Shown here: piece after piece, positions 1 through 7,658 of the stretch
Layout: every line of letters starts with the position of its first letter
Position numbering within the stretch: position 1 is the stretch's first letter
Assembly (NCBI RefSeq): GCF_013177635.1
Contig: NZ_CP030944.1
Span: 1,426,001 to 1,490,000, forward strand
DNA: 64,000 nucleotides
DNA from: Arcobacter aquimarinus
Lineage (GTDB): Bacteria > Campylobacterota > Campylobacteria > Campylobacterales > Arcobacteraceae
Direction: 5' to 3'
Translations under genes and position numbers: made by a program
The notes under the pieces: generated by a model
Told to the model about the DNA's origin: nothing
What the model saw: the letters and a program-made list of their open reading frames with translations, nothing else
Databases searched by the model: none

Positions 1-104
1 CTTCCAACTGCCATTTTTGATAGATTTATAGAACTACCATTTTGTTTAGATAGTATCTCTTTTTGTATTCCTGCATTTGTTAGGATACTATAGTAGTTAC
101 TCAT
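1..104 (-). CDS. phage tail fibre protein (gpH-like), 5' end only
   Basis: An ORF starts with ATG at 104-102 and runs off the left edge. The visible protein begins MSNYYSILTNAGIQKE and continues to a KMAVG segment, the pattern of the N-terminal tail-fibre domain that anchors P2 gpH-type fibres to the baseplate. Its start overlaps the gpI stop as ATGA, so it is translationally coupled. The position directly after gpI matches P2 order. The receptor-binding part lies outside the window. Confidence 0.8.
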   Translation of the reverse strand, partial: MSNYYSILTNAGIQKEILSKQNGSSINLSKMAVG

Positions 105-745
105 CTTAATAATGCCTCCCGTTTTAAAGTTAAAGTGATACATTCACTCATTTTTATAGCTACCGCTACTTTGCTATTGTGTGTAAAATCTAAATTTCTT
201 ACAGCATAAGGTAAGAGTTCTATTGTTTCACCTGTTATTGTTGCAAGTGCGTATTTTTGCTGTGCTTGAGTTTTTAGGTTGATGTTAATAAGCTCTAAGA
301 TACTTTTTGTATTTTTGTAAATTTCAACAAACTCTTCAATAATTTTTAAATCTTTATCTTCAACAGGTCTATTTAAAAAATCAACATCTATTTTGAAGTG
401 ATAAGGTAGCCCAGCATATTCAAACCACTCATAAAACTTAACATCAATATTTAATTTTTTTAGAACATCTTTTAAAGCAAATAAAGTTCCTTTTTTTCTA
501 TGCAATAAAATACTATGATCTATAATTGCTCTTTTTTCATCTAAAGTAAGTTCATTACTCCAAAAATCAACTTGATGGCTATGTGCTAGATATGGCAAAT
601 ACTTTTCATCAGCTAATTTTGGATGAGCTAAAGTAGATATCACTTGTAACTCTTCTTTTAGTTTTGCAACTCTTGTCTCATAAACTAAATCAATAGCTTT
701 TAATTTTTCATCTTCATTAATAGGCAATAGAGATATCAAACTCAT
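101..745 (-). CDS. phage baseplate/tail protein I (P2 gpI-like)
   Basis: A 214-residue protein of the P2 gpI type, a baseplate periphery component between the wedge protein gpJ and the tail fibre. The stretch LPYLAHSHQVDFWS, followed by a helix-rich section with HRKKGTLFAL near residue 85, is characteristic of this family. The ATG at 745 has a good ribosome site (AGGAG) inside the end of gpJ, and the two genes overlap by 29 bases. The stop overlaps the fibre start by ATGA. Length fits the family. Function rests on motif pattern and gene order. Confidence 0.85.
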   Translation of the reverse strand: MSLISLLPINEDEKLKAIDLVYETRVAKLKEELQVISTLAHPKLADEKYLPYLAHSHQVDFWSNELTLDEKRAIIDHSILLHRKKGTLFALKDVLKKLNIDVKFYEWFEYAGLPYHFKIDVDFLNRPVEDKDLKIIEEFVEIYKNTKSILELININLKTQAQQKYALATITGETIELLPYAVRNLDFTHNSKVAVAIKMSECITLTLKREALLR

Positions 746-1892
746 CGCACACTCCTATTTCATGTGATAATACTTCTACATTTTGCGTTGGATTTAAGAT
801 AACTACCTCTTTAACTCCACCAACTCTTAAAAAATCATTTATTTCAGATAGTGTTATTTTCTCTCCAATCTTTCGTAAAGCTTTCAAATTCTCTTGTAGA
901 TTTTCTAAAGCTTGAGTTTGAATAAGTCCATATTCTTGATTTCTCTCACAGTTTAAAACTGCTTTTATTTTAAATAGTTTTGGAGTTGCTTCTACAACTT
1001 TTACATAATCTGTAAGTGGTCTTACACTTTCACTATTTAAACTCTCTTCTATTCTTTGTTTCATAAGTTCATCTGCATTTTCAGAATAGTAGTAAACATT
1101 TACAGTACAAAATTCAGCTATTAAAGTTTTAATAGCTTCTAAAATCCCTACTTCATTTTTTCCTAAAAATAAAGGTATATAAGTAGAAAAGTCTTTTAAG
1201 CCATTTACTACTTTTATATCTTCTATTCTCTCATCAGCTTTATATGCATAAGATTTATAAGTATCTTTTGAACCTGCTGTTGATTTATCACTCATACTTA
1301 AAAGTATTCTAAATCTAAAGTCATCATCACTTTCTACATTTGAACCAGCTTTAAATTCAGAGTTTGCTTTTGCACTTAAAATGTAAGGAAGAGTTGTAAT
1401 AATATTATTTGTTTGAACATCACTACTTTGTGTATAAACTTGTAATTCTACTTTTCCAATAGCTTCAGTTTGTCCTTTTTTTATAATGATATCTTCAATC
1501 AATCTAGCCTCAAATTTACTCTCATCATCAGCTAAAGCCAAACCTTTGTTTATAGTAATATCTGTGGTTTTTGCTTCACTCAAAGAAAAAGTATAATTTG
1601 CCCAGGGCTTACTTCCTTCTAATCTTGTGCAATCAAAAGCTACTCCCCAATGATCTAAATCAGATTTTGTTGCTGTTGCTAAAAAAAATGCAAGAGCTAG
1701 TTGATTAAATTCTTGTCTTAAAAGTAACTCTCTGTATGCATTTGCTTCAATATTTGGCATAAAATCATCTGATTCAATATGTTCCCAATCAGGATATTTT
1801 TCTTTTAAAGTATCAATATTTTCTTGCTTAATTTTTAAATAATTAAGAACTTGTAGAACAGTAGGTATTGGCAAAGAATTTATATCTATCAT
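717..1892 (-). CDS. baseplate assembly protein J (P2 gpJ / Mu gp47-like)
   Basis: A 391-residue baseplate wedge protein of the gpJ family. The segment GSNVESDDDFRFRILLSMSDKS (about residues 183-204) and the nearby AGSKDTYKSYAY resemble the family signature in which a polar E-S-D-E-x-xR-R segment precedes a GS-x-x-Y segment. The N-terminal half contains the usual AFFLATATKSDLDHWG region. It lies between the gp25/W-like gene and gpI, as in P2. The start ATG at 1892 follows GAGG. Together with W it forms the ring around the tail tip. Confidence 0.9.
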   Translation of the reverse strand: MIDINSLPIPTVLQVLNYLKIKQENIDTLKEKYPDWEHIESDDFMPNIEANAYRELLLRQEFNQLALAFFLATATKSDLDHWGVAFDCTRLEGSKPWANYTFSLSEAKTTDITINKGLALADDESKFEARLIEDIIIKKGQTEAIGKVELQVYTQSSDVQTNNIITTLPYILSAKANSEFKAGSNVESDDDFRFRILLSMSDKSTAGSKDTYKSYAYKADERIEDIKVVNGLKDFSTYIPLFLGKNEVGILEAIKTLIAEFCTVNVYYYSENADELMKQRIEESLNSESVRPLTDYVKVVEATPKLFKIKAVLNCERNQEYGLIQTQALENLQENLKALRKIGEKITLSEINDFLRVGGVKEVVILNPTQNVEVLSHEIGVCDEFDISIAY

Positions 1893-1899
1893 GTTATCC

Positions 1900-2205
1900 T
1901 CACATACTATATGTTAAAGTCGTTCTATCTTGAAAAGTAACTTCACAACTCAAGCTAGAATTTACTTCATCAAAATTTGTTACAATTACACCTTCAGGAA
2001 TTAATCTATCATCCCAAGGATTCCAATTTTCATCAAAAAAACACTCATAGATATATTTTTGAAATAGTAAAACCCACTTTTGATTCATCTCTTTATCTAT
2101 AAGCTCATGAATTTTTGAACCAAAAAAAGGAAGATGAACACGACTACCAAGTGGTGTTTCAATCATTCTTTTAAAGCTTTTTTCTTTTGATGTTTTTTTA
2201 GGCAT
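1900..2205 (-). CDS. baseplate wedge protein W (gp25-like)
   Basis: A 101-residue protein with TPLGSRVHLPFFGSKIHEL at residues 17-35, the conserved T-x-xGSR-x-x-P-x-xG signature of the gpW/gp25 baseplate family. Its start overlaps the gpV stop as TAATG, and gpJ follows after 7 bases. It is expected to join J in the baseplate wedge. Length is typical. The order V-W-J-I-H is the P2 arrangement. Confidence 0.85.
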   Translation of the reverse strand: MPKKTSKEKSFKRMIETPLGSRVHLPFFGSKIHELIDKEMNQKWVLLFQKYIYECFFDENWNPWDDRLIPEGVIVTNFDEVNSSLSCEVTFQDRTTLTYSM

Positions 2206-2936
2206 TAGTCTCTACCATATCCATAATTTGAGTGATTTGTTAAATCACCCTTACTATCAGTAATATTTCCACTAATATTGGCATCTCCACCTGTAGACAA
2301 ATTTTGAGTAATATCTAAAGTCCCATCTATATTAAAAATTCCTGCTCCTCCACTTAATCCTTTTGTTGTAATACCACCTTGTATTAATGTATTTCCAATA
2401 AGATTGATTGATGTACTTTTAATAGTTGTAGTAGTAGATTCTATATCTACTGTAGGGGCTATTATTTTTGCACTTTGTCCTACATTTACAACTACTGTTT
2501 GCCCTACTTCAACATTTACACTTTCACCTACTTTTACATTTATAATCTTTGGATTTAAAACCTCTAAAGTAGAACTTTTTGTATCATAAGAGATAATTGC
2601 TCCATCCTCAAATTCAATAATTGTTTTATTCTCACTTGCACCATTTGGCTCTTTACAACCTTTATTAAATATAGATCTAAAAATAAATCCTTTGTTTGTA
2701 TCTCCAAAAGGACTTATTACTAAAACTTGCTCTCCTACTCTTATAGGAATAAATACTCTAAAAAAAGAATTTGCTAAACTCAAAACGGGTAAAAAATCAG
2801 TTACTCTTTTATCAACACCCACATCATGGACAACTACTCTTGCAAGTGCTTTACCTTCTTGATTTTTTGTGGCATCTACAGTTCCAATTTGAATGATGTT
2901 TTCTAATCTTCTTTTTAACTCAGATAAACCTATCAT
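2205..2936 (-). CDS. baseplate spike protein V (P2 gpV-like)
   Basis: A 243-residue membrane-piercing tail spike. Residues about 15-90 form the OB-fold region (GKALARVVVHDVGVDKR, FIPIRVGEQVLVISPFGD). Residues about 110-235 are a run of short beta strands rich in V, I, T and N, the triple-stranded beta-helix typical of gpV/gp45 spikes. No obvious HxH iron-binding tip is visible at the C-terminus, which ends NHSNYGYGRD. Its start overlaps the upstream holin-like gene by ATGA. Confidence 0.88.
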   Translation of the reverse strand: MIGLSELKRRLENIIQIGTVDATKNQEGKALARVVVHDVGVDKRVTDFLPVLSLANSFFRVFIPIRVGEQVLVISPFGDTNKGFIFRSIFNKGCKEPNGASENKTIIEFEDGAIISYDTKSSTLEVLNPKIINVKVGESVNVEVGQTVVVNVGQSAKIIAPTVDIESTTTTIKSTSINLIGNTLIQGGITTKGLSGGAGIFNIDGTLDITQNLSTGGDANISGNITDSKGDLTNHSNYGYGRD

Positions 2937-3250
2937 TGGCTATCCTTTTTATAGTTTTGAATAAACTCTAAAAGTCTCTTTTGAGAAGCAAGTAATACAG
3001 CTGCTCCAATCCAAGCTGTAAAAGCACTAAATGCTAAACTAAATCTTGCACTTTGAGTCCAATAAAAACAAGCCTCACCTGCTATATAACCAACTAAAAT
3101 ACCACTAATTCCACCAAAAAAAAGCAAAAAGAACTTACCTTTGATATTATCTTTTGATTTATGTTCTTCTCTGTGCAACATCCCTAAAATACCTGCAAAG
3201 AAACTAATTACAGCCATATAAATCCAAAAAATAAAATCATTTATATTCAT
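2933..3250 (-). CDS. putative holin, three membrane segments
   Basis: A 105-residue protein with three hydrophobic segments at about residues 5-25, 38-62 and 70-90 and a charged C-terminal tail (QKRLLEFIQNYKKDSQ), the layout of class I holins. It sits directly between the spanin-like genes and the spike gene, overlapping gpV by ATGA and the 34-residue gene upstream by ATGA. The position in a lysis cassette supports a role in inner-membrane permeabilisation. I do not recognise a specific holin family, so the assignment is by topology and context. Confidence 0.55.
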   Translation of the reverse strand: MNINDFIFWIYMAVISFFAGILGMLHREEHKSKDNIKGKFFLLFFGGISGILVGYIAGEACFYWTQSARFSLAFSAFTAWIGAAVLLASQKRLLEFIQNYKKDSQ

Positions 3251-3351
3251 ATTGCTACCTTTAAAATTTCAAATAGTGCTATTGTCAAAACAACAAATAT
3301 TCCTATACATAAAACTTCTTTTTGAAAATTTTTATTTTTTACTAGATTCAT
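3247..3351 (-). CDS. 34-residue one-TM protein in the lysis cassette
   Basis: A short ORF starting MNLVKNKNFQKEV with one hydrophobic segment (CIGIFVVLTIALFEIL). It overlaps both neighbours by four bases (ATGA): its start overlaps the Rz1-like stop and its stop overlaps the holin-like start. Such chaining indicates real translation. It could be an accessory holin, an antiholin or a simple coupling peptide. The function is unknown. Confidence 0.6.
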   Translation of the reverse strand: MNLVKNKNFQKEVLCIGIFVVLTIALFEILKVAI

Positions 3352-3575
3352 TTTGCACCTACACACTCTTTTAATAAGCTTTCAACTTTTAAAAAATAAA
3401 TCATCTTTTGTTTATCAGCTTCAAAGCTTCCATCACTCTTAGGTTTTAGAGGAATTGTCGCATTACATTTAACAGGAACATAGACATCTTTATAGATATA
3501 CTCTGTTTGTATTTTTGTAGCACAACCACTAAAAGCTAAAGCAAAAAGGCAAGATATTAAAATTAATTTAGTCAT
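3348..3575 (-). CDS. Rz1-like outer-membrane spanin lipoprotein
   Basis: A 75-residue protein with a signal peptide and lipobox (LAFSGC, Cys18), so it should be lipid-anchored and sorted to the outer membrane. The mature part is short, with two further cysteines (residues 38 and 71). It overlaps by 8 bases the end of a gene whose product has an N-terminal TM and a coiled coil, the expected inner-membrane partner. This pairing defines a two-component spanin that fuses the membranes in the last lysis step. Assignment is by architecture and context. Confidence 0.68.
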   Translation of the reverse strand: MTKLILISCLFALAFSGCATKIQTEYIYKDVYVPVKCNATIPLKPKSDGSFEADKQKMIYFLKVESLLKECVGAK

Positions 3576-3894
3576 TAAACAACTCCTTATAAGCTTTTAG
3601 CTCAGATTCACAAGTTTTGTCTTTTAGATAAATGTTGTTTATTTTTTCTATTATTTCAGGCTCTTTATAAGTAACTTCAACTCTCATATTTTCTATTTTT
3701 TTATTTTGTTCTTGCATCTTGTCTTCACAAGTTTTGAAGTTTGTTTTCTCTTTAATTAAATCTGTTTGTAAAGAAGTTTTTTCATCCTTTAAAGATGTAA
3801 TTTGACTATTTTTAGAAAGAAAAGTAAAAACTACAATCAAACCTAAAACAATAAATAAGATAGCTTTTAAGTCAAGCTCTTTTATAAAGTTCAT
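3568..3894 (-). CDS. Rz-like inner-membrane spanin
   Basis: A 108-residue protein with one N-terminal TM (about residues 11-26) and then a long charged, heptad-like stretch (SLKDEKTSLQTDLIKEKTN onward), a type II membrane coiled coil. This is the i-spanin layout, and the overlapping downstream gene is a lipoprotein. It is the first gene of the leftward late operon; AAGGA precedes its ATG. Two cysteines (about residues 56 and 94) could form disulfides in the periplasm. Confidence 0.65.
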   Translation of the reverse strand: MNFIKELDLKAILFIVLGLIVVFTFLSKNSQITSLKDEKTSLQTDLIKEKTNFKTCEDKMQEQNKKIENMRVEVTYKEPEIIEKINNIYLKDKTCESELKAYKELFND

Positions 3895-4069
3895 ATACTT
3901 TTATCCTTACTATAAAAAATTAACCGAACTTTACACACTTTAAATACTTACTATAAAGCAAGAATTTTTTTAAAGCTACTTTTCACAAGCATTTTTCTAA
4001 AAAACAAGAGTTTATTTTACGAAGCTTATTACCTAAGATTCCATTTTAAAATATGACAAAGGTAGAAAT
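3895..4069. promoter_or_regulatory. divergent late-promoter region with a repeated 11-mer
   Basis: This gap separates the leftward lysis/tail operon from the rightward head operon. The 11-mer CTTACTATAAA occurs at 3906-3916 and again at 3947-3957, 41 bases apart (about four helical turns). Each copy contains a TATA-like core that could serve as a -10 or as an activator site. No good -35 box is visible, which would suit promoters needing the Mor-family activator. That last link is inference. Confidence 0.45.
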
Positions 4070-4510
4070 TTGCAAGAGTATGAAGAAGAATTAAAAAAAA
4101 TACTTAAAAGTGTTACAGATAATGTAGACACATATTTTGGAGAGTTTAGTTCACTAAATGATATAAAAATAGATCCAAAAAAAATGCCTGCTATATATGT
4201 TGATTTTTTAGGTGAAGACCCTATAAACAGTTATCAACAAAAACTCTCTTTTTCTTTATATCTTGTAGCTGCTAGTTTTAGTAAAAATGAAAAAACAAGA
4301 GATGAGAAAAGATATGATATTTACTTTCTAATAAATGAAGTAAATAAAACTTTACATCTAAAACCTATCTTAGAATCTGAACCTATCAAATTAAAATCTT
4401 CAAAAAAAATACTAGATGCAAAAGCACAAAATGCCTACCTTGTGATATTTAAAAAGGACATAGAGTTCAATCTAGAAACAAATTTATTAGAAGGAGAAGA
4501 TTTTGAGTAA
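4070..4510 (+). CDS. Mu gp37-like (DUF1834-type) phage protein
   Basis: A 146-residue protein resembling the Mu gp37 group of tail/neck proteins: an N-terminal helix, a central KKMPAIYVDFLGED segment, and a C-terminal beta-rich part. It is the first gene of the rightward head operon, starting with TTG at 4070 after a weak GGTAG site, and its end overlaps the protease start by 8 bases. In Mu, gp37 lies with tail-joining genes after the capsid genes, so its place here before the protease is rearranged. Family assignment is moderate. Confidence 0.55.
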   Translation: MQEYEEELKKILKSVTDNVDTYFGEFSSLNDIKIDPKKMPAIYVDFLGEDPINSYQQKLSFSLYLVAASFSKNEKTRDEKRYDIYFLINEVNKTLHLKPILESEPIKLKSSKKILDAKAQNAYLVIFKKDIEFNLETNLLEGEDFE

Positions 4511-5303
4511 ATACATAGTTTGTAATCTTCCTATTAATCAAAATAATGAAATCAGGATAGCTGTTATTGGAGATTGGCAAGGACATCACAATGGAGCTTT
4601 TTCTTTATCAAAAGATGATTTAGAGCAAATAAAAACAAATTTTGATAATGCAAAAGTTGATGTGGTAATAGACCTAGATCACAAAACAATCTATGAAGGA
4701 ACAGGAGAAGCTTATGGATGGATAAAAGAACTATTTTTTAAAGAAGATGAATTATGGGCAAAGGTTGAGTGGCTAGAAAGTGGTTTAGAACTTATAAAAA
4801 CTAAAAAATATAAATACATAAGCCCTGTATTTTTACCAAATACAATAGAGCAAGTAACTGCACAAAATATTGGCTGGACTTTACATAGTGCTGCTTTAAC
4901 AAATCGACCTTTTATGGAAGAGCTTGGAGAAATCAAAGCAAACAACAAACAAAATCAAAAAAAGGAGGAGTCTATGACACCAGAAGAACAAAAAGAAATG
5001 GATGATTTGAAAGCTAAAGTTAAAGAGTTAGAAAACAAATTAAAAGAACAAAATGAAGATTTAGAAAAAGAGAAAGAAAAAAGTGTGGAAACTGAAGTTG
5101 ATAATGCAATAGCTTTAAACAAAGTAAGTGCTGCACAAAAAGAGACACTTATTGCTTTAGGAAAAGCAAATCCAGATGAACTTAAAAAACTTTTATCAAC
5201 AATGACTGCTATTACAGTTCCAAACAACGACATGTATGCAAATAACAACAATCAACAAAACAACAAAATAGATGTACTTAAATTAGGAGGAATAAATCAA
5301 TGA
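4503..5303 (+). CDS. prohead protease (Mu gpI-like), full-length product
   Basis: A 266-residue capsid-maturation protease. The motif VVIDLDHKTIYEGTGEAYGWI (from about residue 58), then YKYISPVF, and SAALTNRPFM near residue 137 form the Mu I protein signature. The last ~110 residues are a charged coiled coil rich in K/E, typical of a scaffold. The likely start is TTG at 4503. An in-frame start at codon 158 has a strong ribosome site and would give the scaffold alone (separate entry). It cleaves scaffold during head maturation. Confidence 0.85.
   Translation: MSKYIVCNLPINQNNEIRIAVIGDWQGHHNGAFSLSKDDLEQIKTNFDNAKVDVVIDLDHKTIYEGTGEAYGWIKELFFKEDELWAKVEWLESGLELIKTKKYKYISPVFLPNTIEQVTAQNIGWTLHSAALTNRPFMEELGEIKANNKQNQKKEESMTPEEQKEMDDLKAKVKELENKLKEQNEDLEKEKEKSVETEVDNAIALNKVSAAQKETLIALGKANPDELKKLLSTMTAITVPNNDMYANNNNQQNNKIDVLKLGGINQ
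4974..5303 (+). CDS. internal in-frame scaffold protein (Mu Z / lambda Nu3-like)
   Basis: Inside the protease gene an AAAGGAGG ribosome site (4962-4969) lies 4 bases before ATG 4974, in frame at codon 158. The product is 109 residues, beginning MTPEEQKEMDDLKAKVKELE, almost all coiled coil and charged, with a N/Q-rich tail. This matches the nested I/Z and C/Nu3 arrangement of Mu and lambda, where the scaffold is made separately from the protease C-terminus. The ribosome site is one of the strongest in the operon and has no other reason to be there. Confidence 0.75.
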   Translation: MTPEEQKEMDDLKAKVKELENKLKEQNEDLEKEKEKSVETEVDNAIALNKVSAAQKETLIALGKANPDELKKLLSTMTAITVPNNDMYANNNNQQNNKIDVLKLGGINQ

Positions 5304-5635
5304 GTAACTTCATAGGAGCAAATGTTACAAATGTAACAAAAAAAAATCAAAGTGATGTAGTTATTAAAAAAGTTATCTCAACTGTAGCAAATGTAACTTT
5401 ACCTGAAGGTGAAGAAGTTTTAGAACCAGGTCAAGTTTTAGTAACTATGAATGGTGGAGCAACTTTTGATGTAGCAGCTGTTGATGCAGAAGCAAATGGA
5501 ATTTTATGTGAGGCTTTAACAGCTACAGGAGATGCTGAAGTTTTACTAATTGGAGTTGTTAGAGAAAAATATCTAACTGGTTTAGATGTATCACATAAAG
5601 AGCATCTTTTTGCAAATAAAATAATTTTAAAATAG
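5300..5635 (+). CDS. head decoration protein
   Basis: A 111-residue beta-rich protein (LEPGQVLVTMNGGATFDVAA, NGILCEALTATGDAEVLLIGVVREKYL) with the pattern of lambda gpD-type capsid decoration proteins: a glycine-rich entry, 'gilleal' segment and 'v-l-G-v-v' segment. It lies between the protease/scaffold and capsid genes, as expected. Its start overlaps the scaffold stop by four bases (ATGA) and follows AGGAGG. It would stabilise the expanded head. Confidence 0.75.
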   Translation: MSNFIGANVTNVTKKNQSDVVIKKVISTVANVTLPEGEEVLEPGQVLVTMNGGATFDVAAVDAEANGILCEALTATGDAEVLLIGVVREKYLTGLDVSHKEHLFANKIILK

Positions 5636-5643
5636 GAGAAAAG

Positions 5644-6621
5644 ATGAAATTTAAAGATGTAATAAAGTTATGGACTTTAACAACAATTTTAACTGCAATT
5701 GAACAAATAAAAGCAGTAAATTCTAAGATATTTGATAAGTATTTTAAAGCAAATGCAAAGCCTGTTATGGGAAACACAGCAACACTAAAGATTAGAAAAG
5801 GTGCTGGAGTTGTTCTTGAAACAATACTACCAGGTGCAGAAAGATTGGTTAAAGATTTAAAAGATGTTTATGAAATCACTATCAAACTTCCAAGATTTGG
5901 TTTACAAGATACTATCTTGCCACATGAGATAAATGAGTTTGAATCACTAGAAGGTAGAGCAATAGTTGAAGCTGTATCAAAAAAAATAGCAACACTTTTA
6001 AAAGAGCATAAAGATGACTACATGACAACTTTAGAATTTATGTGTGTTGGTGCTTTATTTGGAAAAGTTGTTGATGGTTCTGGAAAAGTTCTATTTGAAT
6101 TTAGAAGTACTGCAACACCAATTGAGTTTAAAAACAAAGAGATTGATATTGCTTTAAATGAAATAGATAATGCACTTGTGGATGAGTTAGGAACTGAAGT
6201 ACCTTATGATATTTTATGTTCAAACGAGTTCTTTAACAAAGTTGTAGCAAAAGCAAAAACTGCTGGAGATTTTGAAAATAAAACTGCATCTTACATTGAT
6301 GAAGATGGAACTAGAATTTTAGTTTCACATGGAAAAAGGTTTGTTCCTTATAGAACTTCATATACTGATGAGAATGGAAACACAAAGAAATTCTTAAAAG
6401 CAAACGAAGCTATTGTAATTCCAAAATCTGAAAAAGTTTATGAAGTTGTTTATGGAAGAGCTGATCATACTGAAGCTGTAAAAGTTGCACCAAAAATGTT
6501 CTTTGCTGCTACTCCACAAGAGTTAGAAAGAGGAAAAGGATATGCAATTGATACAGAAATGAAAGCAATGCCATATTGTACAAGACCAGGTGCTTTGATT
6601 AATTTAGTTTTTTCTAACTAA
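5644..6621 (+). CDS. major capsid protein (gpE family)
   Basis: A 325-residue capsid protein of the lambda gpE/HK97-fold type. The N-terminal half has the peptide KLPRFGLQDTILPHEINEFES (about residues 81-101), matching the family's conserved P-H-x-x-x-x-x-x-x motif. Near residues 180-225 it has DELGTEVPYDILCSNEFFNK. The C-terminal TEMKAMPYCTRPGALINLVF is typical. It follows the decoration gene with AGGAG and is followed by a strong terminator, so it ends the first head operon segment. Confidence 0.88.
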   Translation: MKFKDVIKLWTLTTILTAIEQIKAVNSKIFDKYFKANAKPVMGNTATLKIRKGAGVVLETILPGAERLVKDLKDVYEITIKLPRFGLQDTILPHEINEFESLEGRAIVEAVSKKIATLLKEHKDDYMTTLEFMCVGALFGKVVDGSGKVLFEFRSTATPIEFKNKEIDIALNEIDNALVDELGTEVPYDILCSNEFFNKVVAKAKTAGDFENKTASYIDEDGTRILVSHGKRFVPYRTSYTDENGNTKKFLKANEAIVIPKSEKVYEVVYGRADHTEAVKVAPKMFFAATPQELERGKGYAIDTEMKAMPYCTRPGALINLVFSN

Positions 6622-6635
6622 AAAGCACTTTTTAT

Positions 6636-6669
6636 AAAAAGCTCATATTTTAGAAATATGGGCTTTTTT
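6636..6669 (+). terminator. intrinsic terminator after the capsid gene
   Basis: Arms AAAAAGCTCATATTT (6636-6650) and AAATATGGGCTTTTT (6654-6668) pair over 15 bases with one G-T pair and a three-base loop, followed by a T run. It separates the capsid block from the terminase/portal block. Confidence 0.9.
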
Positions 6670-6750
6670 ACTAAAAATGATAAATATATCGAATAAAAAA
6701 AGATTTTGATTTTTAAACGGGTTTTAAACGCCTTAGAAAGGATTTTTAAA

Positions 6751-7152
6751 ATGATTACAAACGAAGATTTATTAAAAGAGATAAGTGAAGATGAATTACT
6801 TCAACTTTCAGATTTAAATGCAACTGGAGAAATAAATCAAGAAGTTATAAATGATGCATTAAATGATTCAATCTCTTTTTGTGAATCTTTTATAATTTTA
6901 CCAGCTAACCCTACTCCACTTTTAAAAAAGATTATTGTTGATTTTACAATCTATGAATTAAGAAGAAAAAATGGTTTAGTTAGTGAAACTGATAAAGAGT
7001 TAAAAAAAGATAATGAAGCATATTTACTAAAAATGAGTACAGGAAGACTTCTTACAAATATAGAAGAAAAAGAGAAGGCAAAAGAGACTCCTAAAAACTT
7101 TGCTTTTATACATCACAATAAAAAAAGAGTTTCTTTTCAAGGGTTTAGATAA
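6751..7152 (+). CDS. Mu gp36-like (DUF1320) head-tail protein
   Basis: A 133-residue protein of the gp36/DUF1320 group (head-tail joining region of Mu). It starts MITNEDLLKEISEDELLQLS and has LPANPTPLLKKIIVDFTIYELRR, the usual helical arrangement in which a conserved basic Y-x-L-xR-R segment closes the core. ATG 6751 is chosen because AGAAAGGA lies 6 bases before it; the longer frame from 6706 adds a basic extension without a ribosome site. It overlaps the next gene by one base (TAATG). Confidence 0.72.
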   Translation: MITNEDLLKEISEDELLQLSDLNATGEINQEVINDALNDSISFCESFIILPANPTPLLKKIIVDFTIYELRRKNGLVSETDKELKKDNEAYLLKMSTGRLLTNIEEKEKAKETPKNFAFIHHNKKRVSFQGFR

Positions 7153-7658
7153 TGCCAAAATTGAGTAATGCAGATAGAAATAGAATATTAGCAAGAAGTT
7201 TATTTGTTGATGCAAATAAAAGCTATATAGAAATTGCTGAAACTTTAGAAGTAAGTGATAAAACTGTACAAAATTATCAAAGTAAAGATAAAGCTGAAGG
7301 TTTTGATTGGCTTACATTAAGAGCTACAAAACATATCAAAGAGACTCAAGAAACAAAAGAGAATATGTACTCTATGTTTATAACTTACATGTACCAAACT
7401 CTAAAAGAGATTAGAGAAAATGAAAAGATGAATGTTGAAAACAAGGCTCAAATGATAGTAAGCCTTGGAGATAGTTTCTCTAAAATGGGGAAAATTGCAA
7501 GACAAGAAGACCCTGAAGCTTATAAATTAGGAATTATAAAAGTAACTATTGAAAAAATATTAACTTCTTTAAAAAGAGAGCTTAGTGTTGAATGTATGGA
7601 AAAAGTTATAGAAACTGTTTATGAAATTCAAGAGGAACTAGCAAATGTCTCTATTTGA
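7152..7658 (+). CDS. phage terminase small subunit, DUF1804-like
   Basis: A 168-residue protein with an N-terminal HTH (IEIAETLEVSDKTVQNYQSKDKAEGFDW, about residues 25-52) and a helical C-terminal part, the layout of small terminase subunits of the DUF1804 group. It directly precedes the large subunit and overlaps it by 14 bases. Its role is DNA recognition and loading of the packaging motor. The family name is from pattern and context. Confidence 0.72.
   Translation: MPKLSNADRNRILARSLFVDANKSYIEIAETLEVSDKTVQNYQSKDKAEGFDWLTLRATKHIKETQETKENMYSMFITYMYQTLKEIRENEKMNVENKAQMIVSLGDSFSKMGKIARQEDPEAYKLGIIKVTIEKILTSLKRELSVECMEKVIETVYEIQEELANVSI

Noticed and set aside
4712-5251. long reverse-strand ORFs opposite the protease/scaffold gene
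   Set aside because: They are low-complexity shadows of a coiled-coil gene with no ribosome sites.
6706-6750. longer gp36-like start at 6706
   Set aside because: It lacks a ribosome site and adds a basic extension, whereas 6751 has AGAAAGGA.
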